Assembly (NCBI RefSeq): GCF_014805525.1
Contig: NZ_JACFSZ010000001.1
Coordinates: forward strand, 186,001 to 250,000
From: Rhabdothermincola sediminis
Lineage (GTDB): Bacteria > Actinomycetota > Acidimicrobiia > Acidimicrobiales > Acidimicrobilacustridaceae
DNA length: 64,000 nucleotides
Direction: 5' to 3'
The position numbers were made by a program, and so were the translations under genes. Below the pieces are notes generated by a model. It saw only the letters and a program-made list of their open reading frames with translations, was not told the DNA's origin and did not search any database. This document shows positions 50,221-57,990 of the stretch, in pieces; the first letter of the stretch is position 1, and each line of letters opens with the position of its first letter.

Positions 50221-51846
50221 ATGTCCCGGCAGGAGTGGCAGCAGGCCTTCGAGGCGTCGCCGATCCGTGACGCGGACTTCGAGACGCTCTCGGGCCTCCC
50301 GCTGGCCCCGGTGTACGGCCCCGCCGACGGGGAGTTCCCGGGCCAGTTCCCCTACACCCGAGGCCCCTATGCCTCGATGTACCGGTCGAAGTTGTGGACC
50401 ATGCGGATGTTCGCCGGGTTCGGCACCGCCACCGACACCAATCGCCGCTTCCGTGACTTGCTGGCTGCCGGGGGCACCGGGCTGTCGACCGCCTTCGACC
50501 TGCCGACGCTCATGGGCCGGGACTCCGACGATCCCCTCTCGGAGGGGGAGGTCGGCAAGTGCGGGGTGGCGGTCGACACGTTGGCCGACATGGAAGACCT
50601 CTTCGCCGGTATCGACCTCGGCGCGGTGACCACCTCGATGACCATCAACTCCCCGGCGGCGGTGATCTTCGCCATGTACATCGCCACCGCGGAGGGCAAC
50701 GGCGTTCCCCGGCGCCGTCTCGGCGGCACCCTGCAGAACGACATCTTGAAGGAGTACCAGGCGCAGAAGGAGTTCGTGTTCCCGCCCCGGCCGTCGATGC
50801 GGCTGGTGCGCGACACCGTGGCCTTCTGCGCGGCCGAGATGCCCCGCTGGCACCCCATCTCGATCTCCGGGTACCACATCCGCGAAGCGGGCTCGACCGC
50901 CGCGCAGGAGCTGGCATTCACCCTCGCCAACGGCTTCGCCTACGTGGAGCTGGCTCGGCAGGCCGGCCTCGACACCGACGCGTTCGCGCCCCGCCTCAGC
51001 TTCTTCTTCAACGCCCACATCGACTTCTTCGAGGAGATCGCCAAGTACCGCGCCGCCCGGCGTCTGTGGGCCACCTGGATGCGTGACCGCTACGGCGCGA
51101 GCGACCCCCGATCCATGATGCTGCGCTTCCACACCCAGACCGCCGGGGTGTCGCTCACCGCGCAGCAGCCCGAGCTGAACATCGCTCGTACCGCGATCGA
51201 AGCCCTCGCCGGGGTGCTGGGTGGCACCCAGAGCCTGCACACCAACTCCATGGACGAGGCGCTGGCGCTGCCCACCGACAAGGCGGCTCGCATCGCCCTG
51301 CGAACCCAGCAGGTGATCGCGCACGAGACTGGCGTGGCACACGTCGCCGACCCGCTCGGTGGCTCGTGGTTCGTCGAGGAGCTGACCGACGAGCTGCAGC
51401 GGCGAGCCGAGACGATCTTCGACCACCTGCTCGACCTCGGCGGGGGTTCGATGCTCGAGGGGGTCTACGCGGGCATCGACGAAGGCTGGTTCCAGGGCGA
51501 GATCGCCGACGCCGCGTACGAGCTCGAGAAGAAGGTGGTGGCCGGCCGGCGGGTGATCGTCGGGGTGAACGACTTCGTCGACGGCGACGAGGAGCCCCTC
51601 GAGATCCTGCGCATCACCGCCGAGCACGAAGCGGCTCAGGTGCAGCGCCTGCGGGAGGTCAAGCGCCGCCGCGACGCGCTGGCGGTGAGCGCCGCGCTCG
51701 GGCAGGTCGAGGCCGTCGCGGCCGACCCCGAAGCCAACCTCATGCCGGCGCTGATCGACGCGGTGCGGACGTACGCCACGCTGGGCGAGATCATGGACAC
51801 CCTGGCGAGGGTGTTCGGCCGTCACGTGGAAACCCCCCGCCTCTGA
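50221..51846 (+). CDS. B12-dependent acyl-CoA mutase large subunit, isobutyryl-CoA-mutase type
   Basis: 541 residues: the (beta/alpha)8 substrate domain of the methylmalonyl-CoA mutase family without a cobalamin-binding domain, so a separate small subunit is needed (none in the window). [45 protein letters not shown] and [17 protein letters not shown] are family stretches. The two positions that separate substrates in studied enzymes (Tyr89 and Arg207 in Propionibacterium MCM) are Phe64 and Gln182 here, the isobutyryl-CoA mutase pattern. Residue 63 is Met where Gln is usual. It would use AdoCbl from the cob locus and need a MeaB-like chaperone (59.6 kb). Confidence 0.85.
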   Translation: MSRQEWQQAFEASPIRDADFETLSGLPLAPVYGPADGEFPGQFPYTRGPYASMYRSKLWTMRMFAGFGTATDTNRRFRDLLAAGGTGLSTAFDLPTLMGRDSDDPLSEGEVGKCGVAVDTLADMEDLFAGIDLGAVTTSMTINSPAAVIFAMYIATAEGNGVPRRRLGGTLQNDILKEYQAQKEFVFPPRPSMRLVRDTVAFCAAEMPRWHPISISGYHIREAGSTAAQELAFTLANGFAYVELARQAGLDTDAFAPRLSFFFNAHIDFFEEIAKYRAARRLWATWMRDRYGASDPRSMMLRFHTQTAGVSLTAQQPELNIARTAIEALAGVLGGTQSLHTNSMDEALALPTDKAARIALRTQQVIAHETGVAHVADPLGGSWFVEELTDELQRRAETIFDHLLDLGGGSMLEGVYAGIDEGWFQGEIADAAYELEKKVVAGRRVIVGVNDFVDGDEEPLEILRITAEHEAAQVQRLREVKRRRDALAVSAALGQVEAVAADPEANLMPALIDAVRTYATLGEIMDTLARVFGRHVETPRL

Positions 51847-52131
51847 CCCGGTCCAGCCCGCGAGCGGTGGCGCTCGGTCTGATCACCTGTTCGCTCATCG
51901 CGAGAACCCCGTCGGGAGGTCGGTGGGGCGCCCAAGGTTTCGACCACCGGGTGCTCACCACGGCGATCCAAAAGAGCTCGACGCACGGTGTCGATGACGC
52001 AAACCCCACGTCGAGGAGCGTTCACCGTCGCCTCGTACGGTGCGACGACGAGCGGCTCGGGGCCGCTCGTTCGGGGAAGCGCTGACAGGGAGAGTTGAAT
52101 CCCGGAAGTGGTGTAGCGGCCGTAGGTCCGC
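51847..52131. other. Gene-free stretch after the mutase gene
   Basis: No open frame with recognisable similarity, no RNA gene and no clear terminator was seen in these ~285 bases. They lead into the PhoX remnant, and upstream parts of that gene may have decayed beyond recognition here. Confidence 0.4.
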
Positions 52132-52155
52132 CTGACGCGACGATCACCGCGTCAG
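52132..52155. repeat. 8-bp perfect hairpin at the edge of the PhoX remnant
   Basis: CTGACGCG (52132-52139) and CGCGTCAG (52148-52155) are separated by ACGATCAC. Only a short CCTTTG follows, so terminator function is weak. It marks the left edge of the decayed gene. Confidence 0.5.
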
Positions 52156-52494
52156 CCTTTGCAGTCGACCCGCGGTCGAACCCGGTCAAGCGCACCTCGC
52201 TCGGTCGGATCAAGCATGAGGGGGCGCTTTTCGCCGAGGTGAGGGGGCATGCGGTCATCTACAGCGGTGACGAGGAGACCGGTGAGTACTTCTACAAGTT
52301 CGTGAGCCGCCCGGGCCGTGGCGGGACATCGTGAACGTCCAGCACGACTGGTGAGTCGACGACCTTGTGGGGGGAACTCGACGCCCGGGAACCCGCGTGC
52401 GGTGTCGAACTGGCCGGACTTCAGCCCCACCGGCCGGCCCCGCTCGGCAACCGTGGTGATCCGCAAGAGCGACGGCGGGGTCATCGGCACCTGA
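52155..52494 (+). pseudogene. Decayed PhoX-family (DUF839) alkaline phosphatase
   Basis: Two pieces in different frames. Piece one (frame of 52158) reads [20 protein letters not shown] then [20 protein letters not shown] and [10 protein letters not shown], the central PhoX motif. Piece two (52381-52494) reads NPRAVSNWPDFSPTG, RPRSATVVIRKSDGGVIGT, then a stop: the PhoX C-terminus. PhoX proteins are several hundred residues, with >100 residues between these motifs. Here they are ~75 bases apart with a frame change, so most of the gene has been deleted. PhoX is a secreted Ca/Fe-dependent phosphatase. Confidence 0.75.
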
Positions 52495-52582
52495 TCCGTT
52501 CTGCATCCTCCGGCGCTCCCGCTCGGGTCCCCCCGGTCGGGCTCCTCTCGGGCTGCCCCGGTCGTGTGCAAGGCTGTCCGCC

Positions 52583-53398
52583 GTGACCACCAAGTGGTGC
52601 CAGAACTGCGGCAGCGAGTACATCGCCTCGGTCGAGCGGTGCCCCGACTGCGATCTGCCGCTGGTGGCCAAGGATCCCGAAGCCGACGACCCCGAGGTCG
52701 CAGGCGACCGCGCCGGCCAAGTGGAGTACGAGCTGCACGAGTGGGCCGTCGAGTCGCGGGTGATGCTCGAACAGCTCCTCGAGGGCGCCGGCATCCCCCG
52801 TGCGTGGGAGGGCACCGATCTGGTCGTGCCGGCGGTGTGCGAGGCGCAGGTGGACGAGCTCATCGAGCAGGTGCAGGTCACCACCCTCCCGTCGCTCGAC
52901 GCGGACGCCCCCAAGGTGGTCTACGACCTCACCGACTGGTCGGAACAAGACGTCACCCGTCTGGCCGAAGCACTCGACACGCTGGTGGTGCCCTACGAGT
53001 TCGACATCGAAGGGAACCTGGTGGTGCTGGAGGTCGACGAGCAGCGCGTGGAGGACCTGCTCGACTCCATCGAGTACCCGGACGCCCTCAAGCCGGACGT
53101 CGACGTCGACGACAGCTACGACGGCGTCGACGTGATCGAGCTGCTCGGCGATCTCTTCGTCGCCACCGACCGCCTCCAGCACCACGCCCGCGACCACGAG
53201 GGGGTGCTGGCGTTCGTGAACGCGGCACCGGCGGTGGTCGGCCTCGACGTGCCGTTCGGCTTCGCACCGGCGGCGTGGAAGGACATCACCGGGCAGGTCG
53301 AGCGCCTGCGCGACGGCCTGGAGAGCGACACGATGTCCGATGAGGAGATCGAGCAGCACGCGGCCGAGCTGCGCGGCGTGCTGCGTAACTACGTGTGA
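52583..53398 (+). CDS. Zinc-ribbon protein with acidic DUF2007-like repeats
   Basis: 271 residues, strongly acidic. The N-terminal zinc ribbon is WCQNCGSEYIASVERCPDCDLPL (two CxxC pairs). Two related alpha/beta modules follow: VEYELHEWAVESRVMLEQLLEGAGIP (about 47-72) and VVYDLTDWSEQDVTRLAEALDTLVVPYEFD (about 112-141), each read in part; both have the '...L..W....V..L...L' pattern followed by a short acidic strand. They look like a duplicated signal-transducing-like (DUF2007) domain. Function unknown. GTG 52583 is chosen because the ribbon begins five residues later. No adjacent partner is obvious. Confidence 0.75.
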   Translation: MTTKWCQNCGSEYIASVERCPDCDLPLVAKDPEADDPEVAGDRAGQVEYELHEWAVESRVMLEQLLEGAGIPRAWEGTDLVVPAVCEAQVDELIEQVQVTTLPSLDADAPKVVYDLTDWSEQDVTRLAEALDTLVVPYEFDIEGNLVVLEVDEQRVEDLLDSIEYPDALKPDVDVDDSYDGVDVIELLGDLFVATDRLQHHARDHEGVLAFVNAAPAVVGLDVPFGFAPAAWKDITGQVERLRDGLESDTMSDEEIEQHAAELRGVLRNYV

Positions 53399-53443
53399 CG
53401 CCTGCCGGTGGGTAGGCGGGGCTCGTGGCCGGCCGCGGGCCGT

Positions 53444-53449
53444 TAGCGT
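53444..53449 (+). promoter_or_regulatory. -10 hexamer for the J-domain gene
   Basis: TAGCGT ends 6 bases before GTG 53456. Confidence 0.5.
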
Positions 53450-53455
53450 GGAACC

Positions 53456-54244
53456 GTGGGCGTGCTGGCCGAGCTGGAGCTGTTCCACTCGCGACCCATC
53501 GCGCCCACCCGACGGGTGGCGCTCGGCCACCGGAACCTGCCGGTCGAGCCACCGCCGGGCTTCGGTGGGGTGCTGCTCGGCGGCGTGGTCGCGGCCCACA
53601 TCGCCCAGCTCGACCCGGACCTGCACCCGGACCTGCTGCGGCTCACCATCCAGCTCGAGGAGGGCCGCCGGATCCCCCAGCCCCGCCTGCGGTACCGCCT
53701 CCAGACCGATCGGGTGGGGTTGAGCCGCACCCGGTTCCGGCTCGTCGGCCACGGGGACGACTGGGTCTTCGACTTCGAGCAGGGCTGCACGGCCGCCCAA
53801 GCGGTGCTGGGCGCGGTCTACGCGGCCGGCGCCATCCCGCCGCCGGTGCGCCACGTGGTGATGGCCACCTTGCGGCGAGGCATGCGCTGGGCCGGCCCGC
53901 TCGGTGCGGAGCTCATCGCTCACCTCGCCGGCTACGGCGCCGCGCACCCCGTCGCCGCGTTCGGTGACCCCGTGGCCTGGGCGCTCGGGGTGCTGGGCTT
54001 CGAACCGGTCCACCGCAACGGTGAAGCCGCTGCGGCCGGGGGCCGGAACGGCGCAAGGGGGGCAGCGAGCACGAACGGCGCGAGCAGTACGAGCGCGATC
54101 GTGGTTCCGCCCCGGGTGGAGATCCAGCGCCGCTTCCGTGACCGGCTCCGGCAGGTGCACCCCGACCACGGGGGCGAGACCGCCGAGGCGGCCCGGCGCA
54201 TCGCCGAGCTGGCCGAAGCCCGACGCATCCTGATCGGCCGATGA
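53456..54244 (+). CDS. J-domain-containing protein
   Basis: 262 residues. The C-terminal ~45 residues are a J domain: EIQRRFRDRLRQVHPDHGGE with the HPD motif intact, then AARRIAELAEARRIL. It therefore could stimulate a DnaK-type Hsp70. The N-terminal ~180 residues (RRVALGHRNLPVEPPPGFGGV, GAVYAAGAIPPPVRHVV) form a domain I do not recognise. An Asn/Gly/Ala-rich linker separates them. No zinc finger or Gly/Phe region is present, so it is a class-C type co-chaperone. Its stop overlaps the hydrolase ATG by four bases. Confidence 0.82.
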   Translation: MGVLAELELFHSRPIAPTRRVALGHRNLPVEPPPGFGGVLLGGVVAAHIAQLDPDLHPDLLRLTIQLEEGRRIPQPRLRYRLQTDRVGLSRTRFRLVGHGDDWVFDFEQGCTAAQAVLGAVYAAGAIPPPVRHVVMATLRRGMRWAGPLGAELIAHLAGYGAAHPVAAFGDPVAWALGVLGFEPVHRNGEAAAAGGRNGARGAASTNGASSTSAIVVPPRVEIQRRFRDRLRQVHPDHGGETAEAARRIAELAEARRILIGR

Positions 54245-54819
54245 GCCCACGGCCTCGCAGCAGCGCCCCCGGGGCGCTGCTGCTCACCCCGGGAGCGGGC
54301 GCGGATCGCGACCACCACACACTCGTCGCGGTCGCCGACGCAGTCGCGCCCCTGCCGGTCGCCCGCATCGACTTCCCCTACCGCCGGGAGGGCCGGCGAG
54401 CGCCGGACCGGGCACCGAAGGCCATCGCCTGCATCCGCGAGGAAGCCGCCGCGCTGGTGAGCGAGGCCGGCATCGCACCCGACCGGCTCGTGCTGGGGGG
54501 TCGCTCGTACGGGGGTCGCATGTGCTCGCTGGCCGTGGCCGAAGGGCTCCCCGCAGCCGGTCTGGTGTTGCTCAGCTACCCGCTGCACCCGCCGGGCAAG
54601 CCCGATCAGCTCCGCACCGAGCACTTCGGGTCGCTGGAGCTGCCCTGCCTGTTCGTGAGCGGCGACCGCGACCCGTTCGGCTCGCCGGAGGAGTTCGCCG
54701 ACGCCATCGCCGAGATCCCTGGCCCGGTCACCCAGGTCTGGGTCAGCGGCGGCCACGATCCCCGCAAACAGGACGAGGCCATCGCGGATGCCGTCCGCAC
54801 CTGGCTGGCGTCGCTCTAG
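54241..54819 (+). CDS. Alpha/beta-hydrolase (KANSL3/Tex30-like dienelactone hydrolase superfamily)
   Basis: 192 residues. ALLLTPGAGADRDHHTLVAVADAV starts the fold, FPYRREGRRAPDRAP is typical of the Tex30/KANSL3 group, the nucleophile elbow is LGGRSYGGR (Ser near residue 84), the acid is likely Asp in VSGDRDPFG, and the His is in SGGHDPRK. All catalytic elements are present. Substrate unknown. It overlaps the J-domain gene (ATGA) and, at its 3' end, the convergent lipoprotein gene by four bases. Confidence 0.82.
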   Translation: MSPRPRSSAPGALLLTPGAGADRDHHTLVAVADAVAPLPVARIDFPYRREGRRAPDRAPKAIACIREEAAALVSEAGIAPDRLVLGGRSYGGRMCSLAVAEGLPAAGLVLLSYPLHPPGKPDQLRTEHFGSLELPCLFVSGDRDPFGSPEEFADAIAEIPGPVTQVWVSGGHDPRKQDEAIADAVRTWLASL

Positions 54820-55496
54820 CGCGTCGACCAGGTGGTGACGCTGGTGGTGCCGCCGGTCGCCTCCAGCGCGGCCTGGTACACGGGGCTCTGGCGTATGGCT
54901 CGGGACACGACGAGCTTCACGTCCGGGTCAGTGCGCGCCGCCCTCACCAGGTCGGTGAGCGAGCCGTGCTGCCAGTCGATGGCGGCTGCGGCTTCACGGG
55001 TGATGTTGACCTGCGTGACCGGGAACGGCTCGGGATCGTCGTTGACCGAGGGCATCGGCTCCTGGCAGATGTCGTAGGACTGCAGCTCGCTCCAGCGGGC
55101 GAACACGTCCGGGGTGATCAGCGCCGCCAGGTCCCAGAACCCCTGCACGTACTGCTCGTCGGTGTACTCGCCCACCGGCTCCACGTACATGGCCAGGTGG
55201 GTGCCCGTGGGCGACGGGGTGTAGCTGCCCTTCGAGAGGTCGATGAGCTGCCCCCGGGTGAGGCGCAGCCCCATAGTGGCCAGCGCCGGGTCGTAGAGGC
55301 GGCGCAGGGCGGCCACGTCGTCGGGAGGGAGCGGTTGGCTGCCGTCGATGGGAGGTAGCAGGGCGGCGGCACCCGCGGGGATGGTCGTCGAGGCGGTGCT
55401 GGCGGAGTCGCCGTCGCCTCCGCATCCGCCGGCGAGCGCCGCGAGGCCGGCCGCGGCCGCCATGGCAATCGCCCGGAGCGGGAGGCGGGCCGTCAC
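54816..55496 (-). CDS. Putative lipoprotein of unknown function
   Basis: 226 residues. A signal sequence with a lipobox is evident: AIAMAAAAGLAALAGGC, modification Cys near residue 24. A Ser/Thr-rich linker and a soluble domain with VNDDPEPFPVTQVNITREA (read in part), DWQHGSLTDLVRAA and VVSRAIRQSPVYQAALEA follow. The domain is not recognised. The GTG overlaps the L,D-transpeptidase stop (GTGA), so both lipoproteins are made from one transcript and probably act together at the outer face of the membrane. Confidence 0.75.
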   Translation of the reverse strand: MTARLPLRAIAMAAAAGLAALAGGCGGDGDSASTASTTIPAGAAALLPPIDGSQPLPPDDVAALRRLYDPALATMGLRLTRGQLIDLSKGSYTPSPTGTHLAMYVEPVGEYTDEQYVQGFWDLAALITPDVFARWSELQSYDICQEPMPSVNDDPEPFPVTQVNITREAAAAIDWQHGSLTDLVRAARTDPDVKLVVSRAIRQSPVYQAALEATGGTTSVTTWSTR

Positions 55497-56326
55497 GCCA
55501 GGATCTCGACCCGGATGCCGTAGGGATCCTGGATCGAGGCCACCAGCTTGTCGATGTCCTCGTTGCGGAGGCGGATGCAGCCGTTGCTGACCCGCTGGCC
55601 GATCTTGTCGGGCTCGTTGGTCCCGTGGATGCCGAGCTGGCCCTGGCCGCCGTTGAAGCTGGTGAGCACCTCCGAGAAGCCCGAGAGGCCGAACGCGTAG
55701 GTGCCGTACACCCCGTTCGGGTTCGGTGGCTTGAGCAGCTCGGTCGTGTAGTAGACGCCACCGGGCGTGGGCCGGTTCTCGCGGGCCACGCCGATCTCGG
55801 TGTCGAGCAGCACCTGATCGCCCGCGTACGCCTTGAGGTTGAAGCCGTTGAGATCGACCACGATCCGGTAGTTGTTGCCCTCGAGGCGGACGTCGGAGCG
55901 CTTCACCCACCCCTTCGAGCCGTTGGGTCGGATGGGCAGCAACACCTCCATCCAGTCGCAGTTGTCGGTCGGCTCGTTCGTCACCAGGAACACCATCGGG
56001 ACCTCGATGGGCGGGTCGGTGTCGGTCTTGCGGGGCACCTCGAAGGTCTGCGACGGCGTGGTCGCGCCCGGTGCGGGGTAGACGTTGATGGACCCGGTGG
56101 TGTTCGCGTAGGCGACGTGGTTCGCGTACCCGTCGAGGCGTGGATCGCAGCTGGCGCTGGTCGCCGTCGTGGTGGTGGTGGTGGTCGGCTCGGCTTCCTC
56201 GACGGTGGTGGTCGAGCCCTTGCTGCACGCGGCCAGGAGCACGACCAGTGTGAGCAGGAGCGCGCCGAACCGGGCGGGGGAGGTGCGAGCCGGTGATCGC
56301 GACGGTCGGAGGGCGGGTGGGTGCAC
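55493..56326 (-). CDS. Lipoprotein L,D-transpeptidase (YkuD domain)
   Basis: 277 residues. Signal peptide with lipobox LLTLVVLLAACS, a Thr-rich linker, an SH3-like region (about 60-140), and a C-terminal YkuD catalytic domain with GIHGTNEPDKIGQRVSNGCIR: catalytic His and Cys250 (SNGCIRL). Such enzymes form 3-3 peptidoglycan cross-links or attach ligands to the wall. The GTG at 56326 has TAGGAT 8 bases upstream. It is co-transcribed with the downstream lipoprotein. Confidence 0.92.
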   Translation of the reverse strand: MHPPALRPSRSPARTSPARFGALLLTLVVLLAACSKGSTTTVEEAEPTTTTTTTATSASCDPRLDGYANHVAYANTTGSINVYPAPGATTPSQTFEVPRKTDTDPPIEVPMVFLVTNEPTDNCDWMEVLLPIRPNGSKGWVKRSDVRLEGNNYRIVVDLNGFNLKAYAGDQVLLDTEIGVARENRPTPGGVYYTTELLKPPNPNGVYGTYAFGLSGFSEVLTSFNGGQGQLGIHGTNEPDKIGQRVSNGCIRLRNEDIDKLVASIQDPYGIRVEILA

Positions 56327-56334
56327 GAGGGATG

Positions 56335-56340
56335 ATCCTA
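56335..56340 (-). promoter_or_regulatory. -10 hexamer for the L,D-transpeptidase gene
   Basis: TAGGAT on the minus strand, 8 bases before GTG 56326. It overlaps the stop region of the upstream MFS gene. Confidence 0.5.
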
Positions 56341-57966
56341 CCGGCCCGGGCCGGGCTCACCGGGTCGCGGAGGGTAGCGCTCGGCGACGCTGTCCACGTC
56401 GAGCCCCTCGAGCGCCAGCAGATCCCGAGAGAGCGGCGCATCCTCGGGGTTGAGCTCCTCGAGCTCCATCGACGCCGTCTCGGGATAGAGGAACAGCACG
56501 AGGGCGACCACCACCACGGGGGCGATCGCCAGGACCAGCATGGCGTCCGACAGCGTGCCCAGCCGGTCCGAGAGCACCCCCGCCAGGTACAGGCCCGCAG
56601 CGCTACCGATCACGGAGAACAGGTTGATGATCCCGTTCGCCCGACCGCGGGCGTTGGTCGCGAACAGCTCCGGCCCGTACACCGCCAGCGCCGGGATGGC
56701 CATGGCCCCGAGCACCGCCGCGAGCACCGACCACAGCCAGATCGTCCAGCCCCGGTCGAGGTACATGAGCACGGTGAAGCCGACCCCCGCCGCCAGCCCG
56801 AACGCCCCGATCAGCCGCCGACCGCGGGCGTCGGCCAGGCGGCCTCCGGCGACGATGCCCAACCCGCCGGGGGTGTTGGTGAGGATGTTGAACGCGATCA
56901 GCCCCACGGCGCTGAATCCCCGGTCGGTGCGCAGGTACTCGTTCTGGAACCCGGAGGCGGGGGCCACGAACACCGCGAGGAACAGGCCGGACGCGGCCAG
57001 CAGGGCCAGCCGCCCGCGCGGCAGCCGCGGGCGGCGGTCTGCCGGGAGGCGATCCGGACGCTGCTCGCGCAGGGTGAACCGGCGGGTCTCGGGGAGGTGG
57101 CGGGCAACCCAGCGCAGGGGCAGCAGCGCCGCCAGCGGCACGACGTACAGGGCGCGCCAGGCTGCCTCGCTGAGATCGGCCACCCACAGCAGCGCCACTG
57201 CGGCGCCCGCGCCTAGTGCGCCAGCCATGGTCAACACCGACACTGCGTACGCGCGGGAGCCCGCCGGGGTCTCCTCCACCGCGATGATGCTGAACACCAG
57301 GGCCATGGCGGTGGAGAAGGCCCGGGCGACGGTCTGGCTGGCGCCGAGCCAGATCAGTCCGGGGGCGAGGGCGCCGGTGGCGGTGGCGATGCAACCGGCG
57401 ACCGACGCGGCCAGCAGCACCCGGCGCCGCCCCCGGCGGTCCGCGATCGCGGCCACCACCAGCGCGCCCAGCGCGCCGATCCGCACCACCGACAAAGTGG
57501 CGCCGATGGCCGCGTCGGAGGCGCCGAAGTCCTGCTTGAAGAAGGTGTTGGTCTGGCTGAGCAGCGTGCCCAGGTAGCCGGCGACGAGCGCGACGACGCT
57601 CAGCAGGCCGAGTACCCTCGCCGCCCGCCGGTCGAGGCGCTGGGGCGGCGCCCACCACGGCGCCCTCTCACCACCCGGGTCGGTGCCCCGCCGCAGATGG
57701 CGGCGCAGCAGGCCGTGGAACAGGAAGGACCACACCGGGATCGCCAGCCGGAACTCGAACCGCTCGGTGACCGTGATCGGGCTGGCCGGGGCTGCGCCCA
57801 CCCCGCGCTCGATCTCCACGGTGCGGCGCCACACGCTGAAGGGCCCGTCGTCGAGCTCGAACGCCCGGTCGGCGATGCGGCGCTCCCGCACGAGGTCATC
57901 GCGGGGCTCGAGGATCTTGTGGAGTTGGCGCTCGGTGACCGCGCGCTTCGCTACGACCTGGTGCAC
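56338..57966 (-). CDS. MFS transporter with N-terminal cytoplasmic extension
   Basis: 542 residues. Twelve hydrophobic segments from about residue 110. The MFS loop-2/3 motif is AIADRRGRRRVLLA, and the second copy is GGRLADARGRRLIGAF. The first ~105 residues are soluble: FSVWRRTVEIERG, ITVTERFEFRLAIPVWSFLF and PWWAPPQRLDRRAARVLGLL; the former resemble an SRPBCC-like beta strand/helix, but this is only a suggestion. Substrate unknown. GTG 57966 is the start nearest a TATGCT -10 (57981-57976). The open frame runs further upstream antisense to murA without a plausible protein. Confidence 0.82.
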   Translation of the reverse strand: MHQVVAKRAVTERQLHKILEPRDDLVRERRIADRAFELDDGPFSVWRRTVEIERGVGAAPASPITVTERFEFRLAIPVWSFLFHGLLRRHLRRGTDPGGERAPWWAPPQRLDRRAARVLGLLSVVALVAGYLGTLLSQTNTFFKQDFGASDAAIGATLSVVRIGALGALVVAAIADRRGRRRVLLAASVAGCIATATGALAPGLIWLGASQTVARAFSTAMALVFSIIAVEETPAGSRAYAVSVLTMAGALGAGAAVALLWVADLSEAAWRALYVVPLAALLPLRWVARHLPETRRFTLREQRPDRLPADRRPRLPRGRLALLAASGLFLAVFVAPASGFQNEYLRTDRGFSAVGLIAFNILTNTPGGLGIVAGGRLADARGRRLIGAFGLAAGVGFTVLMYLDRGWTIWLWSVLAAVLGAMAIPALAVYGPELFATNARGRANGIINLFSVIGSAAGLYLAGVLSDRLGTLSDAMLVLAIAPVVVVALVLFLYPETASMELEELNPEDAPLSRDLLALEGLDVDSVAERYPPRPGEPGPGR

Positions 57967-57975
57967 GCCGCCGCG

Positions 57976-57983
57976 AGCATACT
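57976..57983. promoter_or_regulatory. Palindromic bidirectional -10 shared by the MFS gene and murA
   Basis: AGCATACT reads TATGCT on the minus strand (57981-57976; 9 bases before the MFS GTG) and CATACT on the plus strand (57978-57983; 7 bases before the murA GTG). The two start codons are only 24 bases apart, so both mRNAs would be leaderless or nearly so. Confidence 0.6.
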
Positions 57984-57990
57984 GACCACC

